Shown piece after piece: positions 44,358-57,507 of a DNA stretch of 64,000 bases; the stretch's first letter is position 1; each line of letters opens with the position of its first letter. The notes below the pieces were generated by a model. That model made no database searches. It saw nothing but the letters and a program-made list of their open reading frames with translations, and had not been told where the DNA came from. The stretch covers positions 310,001 through 374,000 of the forward strand of contig JACTVC010000032.1 of NCBI GenBank assembly GCA_018417955.1. The letters are read 5' to 3'. The position numbers were made by a program, and so were the translations under genes. The stretch is from Laccaria trichodermophora. Taxonomy: Eukaryota; Basidiomycota; Agaricomycetes; Agaricales; Hydnangiaceae.

Positions 44358-45017
44358 TTGCGGATTGATCAATGTGGGTGACGCTCACGTCTTCGGCGCC
44401 ACTTCCATGACTTACGCTGCTCAACAACAGCTATTTACAATTTACTTCAAGGGTTAATTTCACTCGCGTCTCGTATGGACAGACCATCGGCCACCAAAAT
44501 GGTCGACATGAGGATTCCGAAACGAGACAGCTGGAACAAGCAAGGTGCTTGGCATCAGTAACGTATGGGACGATCTCACTTTGTTCATGACTTACATCAT
44601 TCGTCTTTTTTTTCTCTCTTGGAATTCTTTTTTTGCATTTCTACCTTACAGATATTGACGGCCGCTGATAATCTCGCAGTCTTGGAATTCTTGCCCCCCG
44701 TTTTATCATCTCCTGGGATTACTTACATTATTCGCGCTCTCTCCCCTCTTCGACCTTCTTATTTATTTCGTTTTTATGTATCGTCGTACGGCTCAATTTT
44801 GGAATTCGAATATGTATGGCGGCTGCTGTTGGGCTTCTGAAATAACCAACTGCAAACAACGCTCACTACGCGTTGAGAAAGTGAAAGGTGGTGAAGGCGT
44901 AAGCCATGCTCACCTATGTCCATTTGCCGTAGCACACACGAATTGCCCTCCAGACGACCCCGAATTGCTTTCTAAACGATCTAGAGTTACTTCAAACGCG
45001 ATCTGGGAGCTGCCAGG
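44358..45017. other. Intergenic upstream of APC1
   Basis: 660 bp with T-rich tracts and no gene. It should hold the 3' flank of the zinc-finger gene and the APC1 promoter. Confidence 0.5.
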
Positions 45018-48000
45018 ATGGCACCCATCACCCTTTACAGCCAAGGTCATCAGGCTTCCTCAGCGCATGACTTTCTTACTCGAACTTCCACTGCTTCAAC
45101 GTCCGCCAGCAACGAGACACCGTTGTTACAGGCGATCAGACTAGCATTGCGCGGCTCAGACACCGACCTTTTGTCCTCGATCCAATCAACGTCCTTTCAG
45201 TCCAAATATGATACAAGACCACGCGATCTTACATGGAATGCGCACACCGTGATCATTAGCTATGGAGGGGTGATGGTGAAGAAGTGGAACTTTGAAGAGG
45301 AGGGAGAATCGATTCAGTGGGCTTGTCTTGGGGAGCTGGAGCAGAGTGTTATGGACAACGGCACGCGGTCGACCTCTCATAGCACCGCGTATTACGCGTC
45401 GTACGAAACGCCTTCGACTGCGTCAAGTTCAAGCAGTCGCGGTCGACCGACGTTTGGACCATTTTCTCGGGACAGCATCAATTCAACTTCAAAACCTAAT
45501 CATCCGGAACTCGTTCCAGCTGTGTTCGTATTTTTGCGCAGCGTTGGAAAGATATACCTGCAAAATGGACTAGAGTTCACCTTTTCGTTACCCTTCATTG
45601 TGAGGAAAGCCTGGCCGATATCGCCTCATGGAGTCATGATGCAGAGGGTTTTGGAGCCCTCGGAGTTGTTGGAAGCTGAGGTGATGGGAGACTCGGTTCT
45701 TCCTACCGTCTTCAGCATCACCAGTCCCTTTGCAGAGCCTGCTGCAGTCGGTCTTACGACAGGCATCATTGGCAGTGATCCTCCGACGCTAAAGGACGAG
45801 GACGAGAATTCATCAAGTCCATTGAAGTCAGTGATCCCCACAGAGATGGTGGTATGGACATCACACCGACATCCGGTCTCGTCAGATGACGTTCTGGTGA
45901 CTGTAGATGTCGAAAAGAAATTGTTGTCTATCTGGCGTTATGTTTACATCAAACCTAAAGATACGCCTGTACCCCTCACCCGCACTCGAACTCGTGGCTC
46001 AGCTCGAAAGCGCCAATCGTTGTCCGGCGTTGGGAGTCGCAGGACGTCTGCGATCTTTCCATTATCTCCCCATATCCGCTCTCCAGAGCATTCCCCCTCT
46101 CCAGACTTTGATCTACCTGAAATGCCTCCACTCTCTTCCCTTCCTGGAATGCCCCCCACACTTTCGACAACCACCACCATAGCATCTCTCATCTCTGGTA
46201 CGAATTCTTCTCAACGATCGGGGCACACAAAAGGACGACGAAATTCTTTGACTCGAAATGATCTGAGCGTGACTCTGGACAGAATGGCGTTGGGTGGACG
46301 TCTTGATACTGACATAATGTTGGCGCCGATTGAACATGGCAGAATGAAGGCCGCCTATTGGATGGAAAGTGTTCATTCAATGGAAATACCCGCTATAGAG
46401 TGAGTTCAGTCCTTACGGATGTACTGAATGTTAGCACTCACAAACTTCATAGTGCCAGCTCTTGGCGAAATATCTCTGTTTCCCTTTTCGACAGTCGCAG
46501 CGATGGTAATATACAAAGATGTCTAATGGGTGTTTGCCTCCCAAATAGCCAGGTTCTTCTCTTGTTCTCTGTGTCGTATGGAGAGGACAAAATGATGAAG
46601 ATCACTCGCATATCTGAGCAACCCGCGCTTTCCATTACCTCCATCTGTGCAACTCGAGAGCGTGTATGGGATTTACTTGTTCTCAAACCTGGAGGCGATT
46701 TGATTCTGTTGACGCATGGGACTCGTGAACTACCGATTCAAGTTCAACACCCTGCGGTTGAGATGGAAGTGGATAGTGGCTCATCCACGCAACTGTTGGC
46801 TCTGGGAGAAGCTGATCTCAGCTTGGTTACGCTCATCTATCAGGATGGAAGAAAGTCAAGCGTTAGCTTTGAGTTGTTCCCAAAGGACAAGCTTACAATT
46901 GAATGCCTTGAACTCTTGTCCGTGATGCTTCCATCTGATGCATCCTTTTCCCTTCATAAAACGTTCATGGAAACATGGTCCTCCAGAAATTGCTCAACTG
47001 CAGACTTTGTGGAATTTCAGTGCTTTACTGAAGCACTTTACTCCGTTTTTGACGTGCAGAATGAAGAGGTAGCAATGCCCTCTAACCCCTGGCTAAAACT
47101 CGCGCGTTCCTCAGCTCATGATCGCTTCCGTGAGGATCCTGCTTTCAGGAATCTCAGAATACCTCCAAATTTACCTCAAGCACGTCCTATCGCGTCAATG
47201 CAAACACCTCATCCACTTCTTGCACAGATTCTATACGGTCTGCATATTCTTGGGGAGCAGCTTCGCCTCTCGATTCATCGACACCACCACTTAGTCAAGT
47301 TGGTGACTGTCATATGTCGGATAGCAGTGATGATTCGACCTGAATGGGCTGACTTTTGGAAGCGACTGGTGCCCGACGCTCTCTCCGTGTGGCCATCTCC
47401 CGCAAATACTAGCAAGTCTCTTTGTTTTCTACTGGGATATCCTCGCTTACACCAATCCAATAGTCCTTGACCACGTTGATGACCGCCTTCCTGTATGGCC
47501 TGCCGACCAGTCGGCAATCTTGTATGGACATGTCAGCAATCCAGACTGCAAAATTCCGTGGAATGACATTCTAAATGTTGCTAGTCGTTTTGACATCGAA
47601 TCCTCATATGAGTATGGTGATTGTGGTCCAATAATAGCCATGAACGAGGTAGCTCGACTGTACCAGTGCCTCTCCGTTGGCGGGGTGGCAGAAACGCAGA
47701 AAAGGGCGGAGAACGCGATATTAGCGATGGTTAAGGGCCCGGAACTATTGGAGCATTTACCCTTGGGTATTGCTGCCCCCCTCAGGGAGGCAGCAAGAAC
47801 ATGTCAACTCGCACCTCCCGGAAGCTGGCCTTTGTCCGCATATCGGGCTATTGGACGAAATGATTTGGCGGCATTGGCTAGTAACGAACCTGACACCTTG
47901 GTCAGGCATGGTTACCAGCCTTTGAAGTATTTCACGGTGAGCGACGCTCCTCTGCTGTTTTCTTGCTTTGCTGATGTTCGCAGAACTCAACCACACCTCG

Positions 48001-51000
48001 GCGAACAGTTCAAGAAATCGTCAACGAAGCAAAAGCTTCAGCGAGCGGAGAGGTCGACGCAGTCTCTGGAGTTGAACTTCACCTCGAAGATTTTACAGAC
48101 ATTCGATTTGGTCAGGATCGCAGGCTGGAGGAGGTCGCACGCATTCTCTGTTCCTCGACGATTCCATCAATTAAAATTGTGGAGCGTCCCGAGCTCAGTG
48201 AACATGACCAAACCAAAGAACACCAAAATCAAGTGGTTCGAGTTGCAGAACGTACTCTTGCTCTGCCTTATGGACGCGCAATGTTCACCTTTGGTTCAGT
48301 TCCCACCGTTACTCGAGAAGCCTACATCATCCCAAAAATTGAATATACGGTTCGGATGCAGCCGCTGAACATCACTGTTGCACCAGAAGTTGGCAAATTG
48401 GCTATAGATTCAATAAATTGGGGAGAGTTTCACAATGGTGTCGCTGCAGGTTTAAGAATATCTCCAACAGCTACTGGTGTAGAGAGTTCTTGGATCGCTT
48501 TCAACAAGCCATCCGATTTGACACCTGAACATGCAGGATTCCTCCTTGGCCTTGGCCTTACTGGCCACTTGAAGGAAATGCTGACCTGGCATACTTTCGC
48601 CTATCTTACGCCAAAACATGACCTTACATCCATCGGGGTACTTCTTGGATTAGCTTCTGCAAACGTGGGAAATGGCAATCAGCATGTCACCAAGCTACTG
48701 GCTGTCCATACTCCTGCTCTACTTCCTACACCCACTGTGGACTTGAATGTTTCACTTTTAACTCAAGCAGCAGGCTTATCGGGTGTTGGCCTTCTTTACC
48801 TTGGAACAAGAAATCGACGCATGGCAGAGGTTTGCCTCAACCAAATCAGCCGACATGACCTTGTTCAACCTGATCTCAGCAATGAGCATCGAGAGGCATA
48901 CACCTACGCCAGCGCTCTCGCATTTGGAATGATCATGCTTGGGAAAGGCACCACCATCCCTGCTGATATGGCTATTTTGAAACGGTTGACTGTTCTTATT
49001 CATGGCGATGAAAACTTGCTCCTGGGTAATACGGCCCGGCCGCTATTCGACACCAACTTGACCTCACCAGCTGCGACTATCGCCCTTGGCCTCATGTATT
49101 TGAGAACAGAACGACAGGATATTGCTGACATTATGACGATACCTGACACCGTTCTCACATTGGATGCCATTCAGCCTGGCTTTTTGTTGGTTCGCACAAT
49201 CGCGCGCTCCCTTATTATGTGGAATAAAATTGCGCCCACGAATGAATGGTACCTCCGCCAAATTCCGGTGAACATTTGTGATGCATTAGAGGCTCGTCAT
49301 CGATATGGGAAACCGGTAGATGATGCCATGGAGCTGGCTCATTATAACATCCTGGCTGGTTGTTGTTTCGCCCTCGCACTTAAATATGCTGGGACAGCTC
49401 GCCAAGAAGTGTATCAGATTATAGTGCGGCACTTTGATAACTTCACAAGGTTAGCCTATGCCAGTGGTGAGTCCTAACTTTACACCTTTCTTGGCATCTG
49501 ACCAATAAAAAACCCCGTTTTAGGGCCTGCATTCGACCATAAAATCAAACGGTCTGCGGTAAGAGAGGGTCTCAACTTGATCTCAATCTCACTGAGCATG
49601 GTCATGGCTGGCACGGGCGAAATCACTTGCCTAAGGCGCATCCGATACGCGTATGGCATGTACCAGCAGGTGATGTATCATCATGGGTACAAGTACGGCG
49701 TGCATATTGCGACACATATGGCTATGGGGCTTCTCTTCCTTGGTGGTGGGCGGTACACTCTTGGGACCTCTGACGCCGCCATCGCATGCATGGTCACTGC
49801 CTTCTTCCCCCGATCTCATCAAGTTTCATCGGACAACAAAAGTTTTTTGCAAGCTCTGCGGCATTTATGGGTTCTGGCCGTCGAACCGAGGTGTCTGATC
49901 GCTCGAGACGTTGATACGAATGACGTGGTGTATCTGCCGGTGAAAATTTCGGTGAAAGAGAGCAACAAGGTTGAGACAACGCAGCTAATCTCGCCGACAC
50001 TCATACCTGACGTGGACAAGCTGATGTCGATCCGCGTGGATACACCGAGGTATTGGCCATTCTACCTTGACACGGCGGCACTTCCACGACACAAAGAGGC
50101 ACTACTTCGAAGTCAGACTCTATACGTGAAGCGGCGAACAGCGTTTTTGAGCTATACTGAGGACCCCAAGGGCAGCCGAAGCCTCTTTGTACGTTCTGGC
50201 TCGTCTGCAGGAGACGCTGCCATGCTCGACTTTCCACAAATAACGGACGCCAAAACGCACCCTGCCGGGGACCTATCCGAGTTCATCACTTCGTTCTCAA
50301 ACAACACACTCTTCCTGGCGTTTGCAGATCACTTCTCAAGGGAAGAAGAAGGCGTTCCCGAACAGGAGAAACTCTTTTACATGTATTGTCACGCGGCATT
50401 GCTAGACAGCATCCTACAAGACAAACCACAAACGCTCCAATCTCACCTGACGTTATGGTTATACCGCAACATGTCACCACGATCTCGATACTTCCATCTG
50501 CGCCTGCAGGATCTTCGGTTCGCGGCTGACTTTTATAGCAAGGTGTACGATCGCCGATTTAGCGGCCGTGCCGAAAATAATCCGCGCCCGCCTCTTTTGA
50601 GGGATACGACGGTGCTGGGTGCCCTGCATGCTCTGGACCGGAAGTTGGACGTTGTCAGGGGGTCGGCGAGCTTTCAGGCTGTTATGGGGATGTATGCACG
50701 GGGGGAGGTTATCGACCCACAGCTGCACGCGGACTGGGAGTTTGTTGACAAGCATCTGGCGTGGTATTTGCTGAGGGACGGGGTGCCTGCGTCCACGCTC
50801 TTGGTCGTGCTTCGAGACCTGGCGAGGGACGCGCATGCACAGTGTGCTGGGCTGCCTGAGCCTGAGGGGACGACGGACGTGGGTGCGCTGGACCTAGGTA
50901 TCAAGGAGGTGTTGCATGCAACAGGATCAAAGATGTCCACTACGTTTGGTTCTGGATGGAGTGTGAGAAGTTTGGATGAGATTATCAAGGCTTGGAAGGT

Positions 51001-51016
51001 AGATGTGAACGTATAA
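45018..51016 (+). CDS. APC1: Anaphase-promoting complex subunit 1
   Basis: APC1 is the largest scaffold of the APC/C ubiquitin ligase that drives mitotic exit. The N-terminal part matches the APC1 WD40/beta-propeller region (DLTWNAHTVIISYGGVMVKK), followed by a Ser-rich loop that in other species carries regulatory phosphorylation. The C-terminal half has proteasome/cyclosome repeats: PEHAGFLLGLGLTGHLKEM, SIGVLLGLASANVG, GVGLLYLGT and AMGLLFLGGGRYTLG. Length is about 1,900 residues. Introns lie near 46402-46450, 47412-47463, 47947-47993 and 49470-49523. The one at 47412 needs a GC donor (GCAAGT); the one at 47947 is required because the unspliced frame loses the APC1 sequence even though it stays open. 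The start MAPITLYSQG is the first ATG in frame. Confidence 0.93.
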
Positions 51017-51288
51017 GTAGTATCGAAGAATGTAAATGTAAAATGCGGTTGTTGAAACCGTAGCGTAGTAGACTGGTGGTACAAAATACATACACGCTGG
51101 GTGGATGCCATTCAAAGTCAATATATGCATAAGCAAGTTCCAGCTCGGGATCGAAGGGGGTAAATAACTTAGATTAACAGCATGGAGTGACGAATGGACG
51201 AAGGGGGTCCAAATGCGAGCAGCAGCGAAGGTGAATAATATCAGATCAAGTCAATTTCGGCGCCATGAGTTCTTAAGTTCCTCTCTAA

Positions 51289-52903
<1,615 letters not shown>

Positions 52904-53177
52904 TGCAAGAACGTTTTACGAGTTGTAGATATACTGCTCAGAGATAGCCCATATTAGGTAAGCAGAGTACACGCACATTGAGCCCCAATCACTCAGCTGA
53001 GCAACTGCAGTATATTTTTGTAGCCGAATACTCTATTATTGCTCCATCTTTACCCTTGAATATTGACCAAAGAGCCTCCAGAGAAGTCTCGAGAATATAC
53101 CGAACAGAGTGAATGTGTGATTACGTAAACCCGACCATCTTCCAGGAAAACTCCCGTTGTAATTTACTGCCGCGATC
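52904..53177. promoter_or_regulatory. Divergent region of DAHP synthase and PIH1
   Basis: 274 bp between divergent start codons. No clear TATA box; no ORF worth calling. Confidence 0.4.
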
Positions 53178-54248
53178 ATGTCTCTCTCCATCTCCCTGTC
53201 ACCGACCCCCGGCTTCTGTGTTAAATCAAAAACCCTCACACCAGTAGCAACAAAGGTCTTCATCAATATAGCATGGGACAAGAATGTTCCTTGTCCACCC
53301 AAATCCAGCGAAGAGGACATTCAACGCGCGATGAACGGCGATGATAATGAGCGTGGTAACCCGTGGTATGTCCCCGTTGTCGTTTCAGAGCCTAGGCAGG
53401 ACGTGGACAAAGGTCAGCCTCCGTTCAATTCTCCGATCATCTCTCATTCGTATTCAGCCGGTAATCAGGCACTCGTCTTTGACTGCGTCTATAACTCCAC
53501 CCTTAGATCACGCTCTGTCCGCGATCCAGATTTCAAGTCCTTTCTAGTCGGTTAGTGTCATCCCACTTACTCCCCTCGGTACACTGCTTCCTATCTCCAC
53601 ACACACACATATATACAGAACTAGCGATCCAGCGAATAGAAGCCCAGTCTAACATCCCTTTGTCGCGGCAAATCGCCACTCCTAATATCGCTAGCAAGGG
53701 GAAGCTTCTTCCACGTACTGCCAACATCCCATCTGCAGTACTGAAAGAAGATCCTATCAGCAAGAAACCACTCATACAAGAGTTGCCTAATGATGATCAT
53801 GCCAAGCCCAATCCAAAGGGTATCTTGAAGCGCTCTTCTCCTAGACCAAATTCGCTAGGACCACTCGAATGGTCCTGGTCACGGCTCGATTCGGGAACCT
53901 TGAACATTGTCTTTCATGTCCCTAACATGGTGGGCGCACGTTTCCAACCCCATATCTGTCATCCCACTGACAAATAACCTGTCAAAGACACACGCTCTGA
54001 TTTCCAAAACGACCCTCGATGTTGAGCCGCGCAGGATCACCCTCGCCATCCCATCTCACCCGGTTCTGGATATTGATTTAAATATCTCGGACGCCGAAAT
54101 AACATCGCGCATTCATAACAGCGAAATCAAGGATAAAACTGAAGAGACCACTCGAACCTTGCTGTTGAAACGACAGCGAGATTTCGATGTGGACAATACA
54201 AAAGCAGAGTGGAGGGTTGCTGAGGGCGTGCTTATTGTATCTGTGTAG
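53178..54248 (+). CDS. PIH1: PIH1-domain protein (R2TP complex)
   Basis: Exons 53178-53550, 53619-53929 and 53988-54248 give 314 residues. The N-terminal PIH1 domain has KVFINIAWDKNVPCPP, an acidic basic-helix segment, then NPWYVPVVVSEPR, DFKSFLVELAIQRIE. The C-terminal CS-like domain ends in RVAEGVLIVSV. Pih1 joins Tah1 and the Rvb ATPases in the R2TP co-chaperone, which with Hsp90 assembles box C/D snoRNPs and PIKK kinases. This fits the ribosome-biogenesis company in the window (UTP10, NAT10), though the genes are not linked functionally by position. Start ATG 53178 is the first in frame. Confidence 0.85.
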
Positions 54249-54698
54249 GGCCTGTGTGGGTGGTAGCCATGCTTCGCAGCTCTATGATGGTGTGAGTGAC
54301 TTTACGTGGATATGCCGTGGATAATCATCATGCCCTGTACACTAAACTGCATTCTGGCCGACTCGGTTTTGAATTGTAGATAAGGTAAAGTACACACAAG
54401 CTACACAATGGCTGCGCGCCAAGCAGAAAAGAAGAAAAGTTAGTAATGTCCTTGGCACAATCAATGGAGTACATGTAAACTATAGATGGCTACTCGAACC
54501 ATAAGGTTCATCGCGGGAGGACAGGAAGGTATCGCATCGAAATGAAGGAAAGTTGCTAGGACCTCCTCATCGCCAAGACCGCATATCCTGAAGGAGAGAA
54601 GAGTCATTAACGCGTACGCCCACACCCTCGATGCTTACCTCGTCTTTCTCCTTGCGAATGTGTCAAGTGCAACCCATGCTATTCATCAGTCATATTCT
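54249..54698. other. Intergenic between convergent PIH1 and LIM genes
   Basis: 450 bp with no gene visible. Confidence 0.5.
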
Positions 54699-56155
54699 TC
54701 AACCGCCTGCCTTGCCGAGAAGCGCATAACCACCTCCTTGCGGGCCGTGTAACTGCGCAAGGCATCAGTGCAAAGCGCAAAGTTGAAGATGGCGACCCCA
54801 TGCTGACCTTGCTATAACACCTTACGCAAAACGGAGCCTCATCATGATCGCGTAATTTGTTCGAGTCAAGGGTGGTCCCACATTCCGTGCACCGCAAACA
54901 ACCCTTATGCCACGTTTTACCAACCGCTTTCACCTATTCACCAAAAAAAAATTAAAGAACGATCATTACGGAATTCCGGCAATTGCGGGATGTTTTACCT
55001 GCTCGGCGAAATAAACGCTTTTCGCACAACGGGGGCAAATAGGTGTGCCTGCTCCCCACTTGCGCGGCGAGCCAGTTAGCTGCACACCTATTCCGCCTCC
55101 CGCGCCAAGGGCAGCGCCGTAGCGTGTCCCTGTAGCCGTCCGCTTGAGGGGATTGAGATTTCCGCCTTCCCTCTCCAGGAGGGTGGCAGCTGCTGCTGCG
55201 GTGCTGTTGCTTCGAGACAGCGGCAAGTCAATGGATCCAAGACTCTGAGTGGTGTGATGCGTATACCCTCTTTTGGGAGTACCGATATTCAGGTTGAGAG
55301 GGATGGTACGAGGAATCGTGCCGATCCCCGGCCGGCCTGTGTTGGATGGGTAGGAAGGGGAGGATACGTCGGTGTCCGTTTCTAGTTGTGCGTCGTCATT
55401 TGGTTTGGTGTCCAACATGTCTTGTACTTCGGCTTCTTCTTCCGTGATGGCGCCGTTGTCTTTAACGGAAGCTGAGACATTAGTAGCGCTCCCGTTGTTC
55501 GGACCCGGAAAAGTGAAGGGAGGTGAAGAGCGGAAAGTAGGGGATATGGGGCTTGTTGCCAGAGAACGGGTGGGTTTGAGCTTGGGCATCGGACCCGGGG
55601 AGAAGCTGCGGCGCGTCGGTGAGGAAACGGGAGAGGAGTCAGAGTCCGAGGGGGGCGGGGCGTATGGCAGGTTAGCGTGCCGGAGGTCGCGGGTGCCAAA
55701 GTTCTTGAGGTGACATGATTTGCTGAGGAGGTGTTAAGAACCCGGGGAAGCTGGAAGAAAAGAAAGAAGGGTACCAGTAGGGCTGTTATCGGTCGGTTGA
55801 GTTGATTGATCAGTAGGATTTGTTGGTACTCACCTGTTCGTCGTGCTCGAGTAGGGTAAACGAGTCCAGTCGCTTTCGACACGCTGTGCACGCGAGACAT
55901 GGCTAGATAAAAATATTGACTTTTCATCAACACGATGCGTATGTCTGATGCGCACTTTATGATATAACTGTCAAGGCTGATGTTCAGTAATAAAACCGAT
56001 GAAAGTCCTTTGACTCCACACCTTTCTGCCTGGTCCCATTACCTGATTTTATCAGCTTTAGCAATTCTAACCTCTAAAACGTAACTGACCTGTTCTGCTG
56101 CATAGACAGCCTTCTTGCAGCTTGGACATATTGGAATCCCACCAAAAGGATGCAT
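54699..56155 (-). CDS. LIM-domain protein with two LIM domains
   Basis: The protein starts MHPFGGIPICPSCKKAVYAAEQ and the first LIM domain continues VMGPGRK, LYHK, PCLACTACRKRLDS and PYCKSCHLKNFG. A long Ser/Pro-rich linker follows (about 200 residues). The second LIM has TPICPRCAKSVYFAEQ, HKGCLRCTECG and APFCVRCYSK. The protein ends LHGPQGGGYALLGKAGG after the last intron. LIM domains are zinc-binding protein-interaction modules, and CRP-like fungal members act at actin structures. The first LIM is assembled from very small exons, 21 nt (56022-56042) and 12 nt (55956-55967), both needed to keep the metal ligands in frame. It diverges from eIF5A. Confidence 0.82.
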
Positions 56156-56343
56156 GTTCGTGTTGAGAGGGAGATATAGTATTACATAAGCTGTTTAGTG
56201 AGTCGGAGATTTAAATTACGAAATCTGAAATTTTTGGAGAAATCTCATCTTGGGTTGATCACCATCTCTTCTCTTCATCGCCGGTCTCCTCTACCACCTC
56301 TCTCTTTCTTCTCCCACATACTCCTTACATCTACCACTACAAA
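56156..56343. promoter_or_regulatory. Divergent region LIM / eIF5A with CT-rich leader
   Basis: 188 bp between start codons. On the plus strand 56262-56335 is strongly pyrimidine-rich (CTCTTCTCTTC, CTCTCTCTTTCTTCTCCC) right before the eIF5A ATG, as usual for highly expressed fungal genes. Confidence 0.6.
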
Positions 56344-57139
56344 ATGTCTGACGAGGAAGAGCATCAAACTTTCGAGGCTGTCAGTCTACTCAACCGTTCT
56401 ACATACCTTATCGATTAACCTTTTCTACAGGTCGGTGCGGGCGCCTCGTTGACCTTCCCTATGCAATGTTCTGCTTTGCGCAAAAACGGTCACGTCGTCA
56501 TCAAAGGTACCAGCCTTATATCTTATTTTACGACATGCTAATCGATTCACTTAGGCCGCCCTTGCAAGATCGTTGACATGTCCACCTCCAAGACCGGAAA
56601 GCACGGTCACGCCAAGGTCCATCTTGTTGCTATTGATGTATGTTATCCCTCAATTGCTCTAGTCACACGTTTCTAACTCTCATTTAGATTTTCACCGGAA
56701 AGAAGTTGGTGGGTATCTGGCTCTCGTGACTTTTCGATTCGAATTAAACTTTGTGAACAGGAAGACATCTCTCCTTCCACCCACAACATGGATGTTCCCA
56801 ACGTCCACCGCAACGAATTCCAGCTCGTGAGTCACTTTTTGTCAAATTTGAATCGCACTGACTCATTATTTACATCCACAGGTCAACATCGACGACGGTT
56901 TCCTTAACCTCATGACTCAGGATGGGACCTCTAAAGATGATGTTAAAGTCCCTGACAGCGATCTTGGCAAGGATATCCAGAGCCAGTTTGACGATGGCAA
57001 GGATTTATTGGTCACCATTATATCTGCTATGGGCGAGGAGCAGGTATGATTGTTTTATTACCAGGGAGGAAACTGCGCACTAACGGGTTCATCTTGTTGC
57101 CAGGCCATCTCTTTCAAGGAGGCTCCCAAGGGCAATTAA
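56344..57139 (+). CDS. TIF51A: Translation factor eIF5A (hypusine-containing)
   Basis: eIF5A relieves ribosome stalling, notably at polyproline, and also helps termination. The sequence starts [12 protein letters not shown], then [20 protein letters not shown], the hypusination loop [12 protein letters not shown] with the target Lys after [22 protein letters not shown], and the OB-fold C-terminal half ending FKEAPKGN. Exon 1 is 56344-56379 and ends in phase 0; one exon near 56695-56708 is very short. Length of about 158 residues fits the family. The pyrimidine-rich leader suggests strong expression. Confidence 0.96.
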
Positions 57140-57507
57140 TTTGTGAGTCCTATTGCAATGATATTTCATAGCCAAATTATTGATCTGACTTTGTTCTCCA
57201 GTTTTACTTGTGTGGTTCCCCTCGGTGTGCTTGTCGTTATCGTTATCCCCCTCTTATTTCCCGCTGTCCGAAACGTCACATCTAGAGCAAGCTCTTCTCA
57301 TCCACCGATCTCACATACTCCTCCTCCTCCTCCTCCCGCTCGTTGTGCCTATGTTACATACATACATATCATTACATGTCGATCTCTGTTGTTGTATTCC
57401 AATCAGGATGAAATGAAGAAAATGAAACGATACGAAAAGTTGGTACCATTACGTAAGTCGTAAATTCCAGTCAGCAGTCTCCCTCACGACATAACGACGA
57501 GAGGAAG

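Noticed and set aside
47934..48368. APC1 reading straight through 47947-47993
   Set aside because: The frame stays open but gives sequence unlike APC1; splicing at GTGAGC and CGCAG restores the conserved sequence that runs on into GRAMFTFGS.
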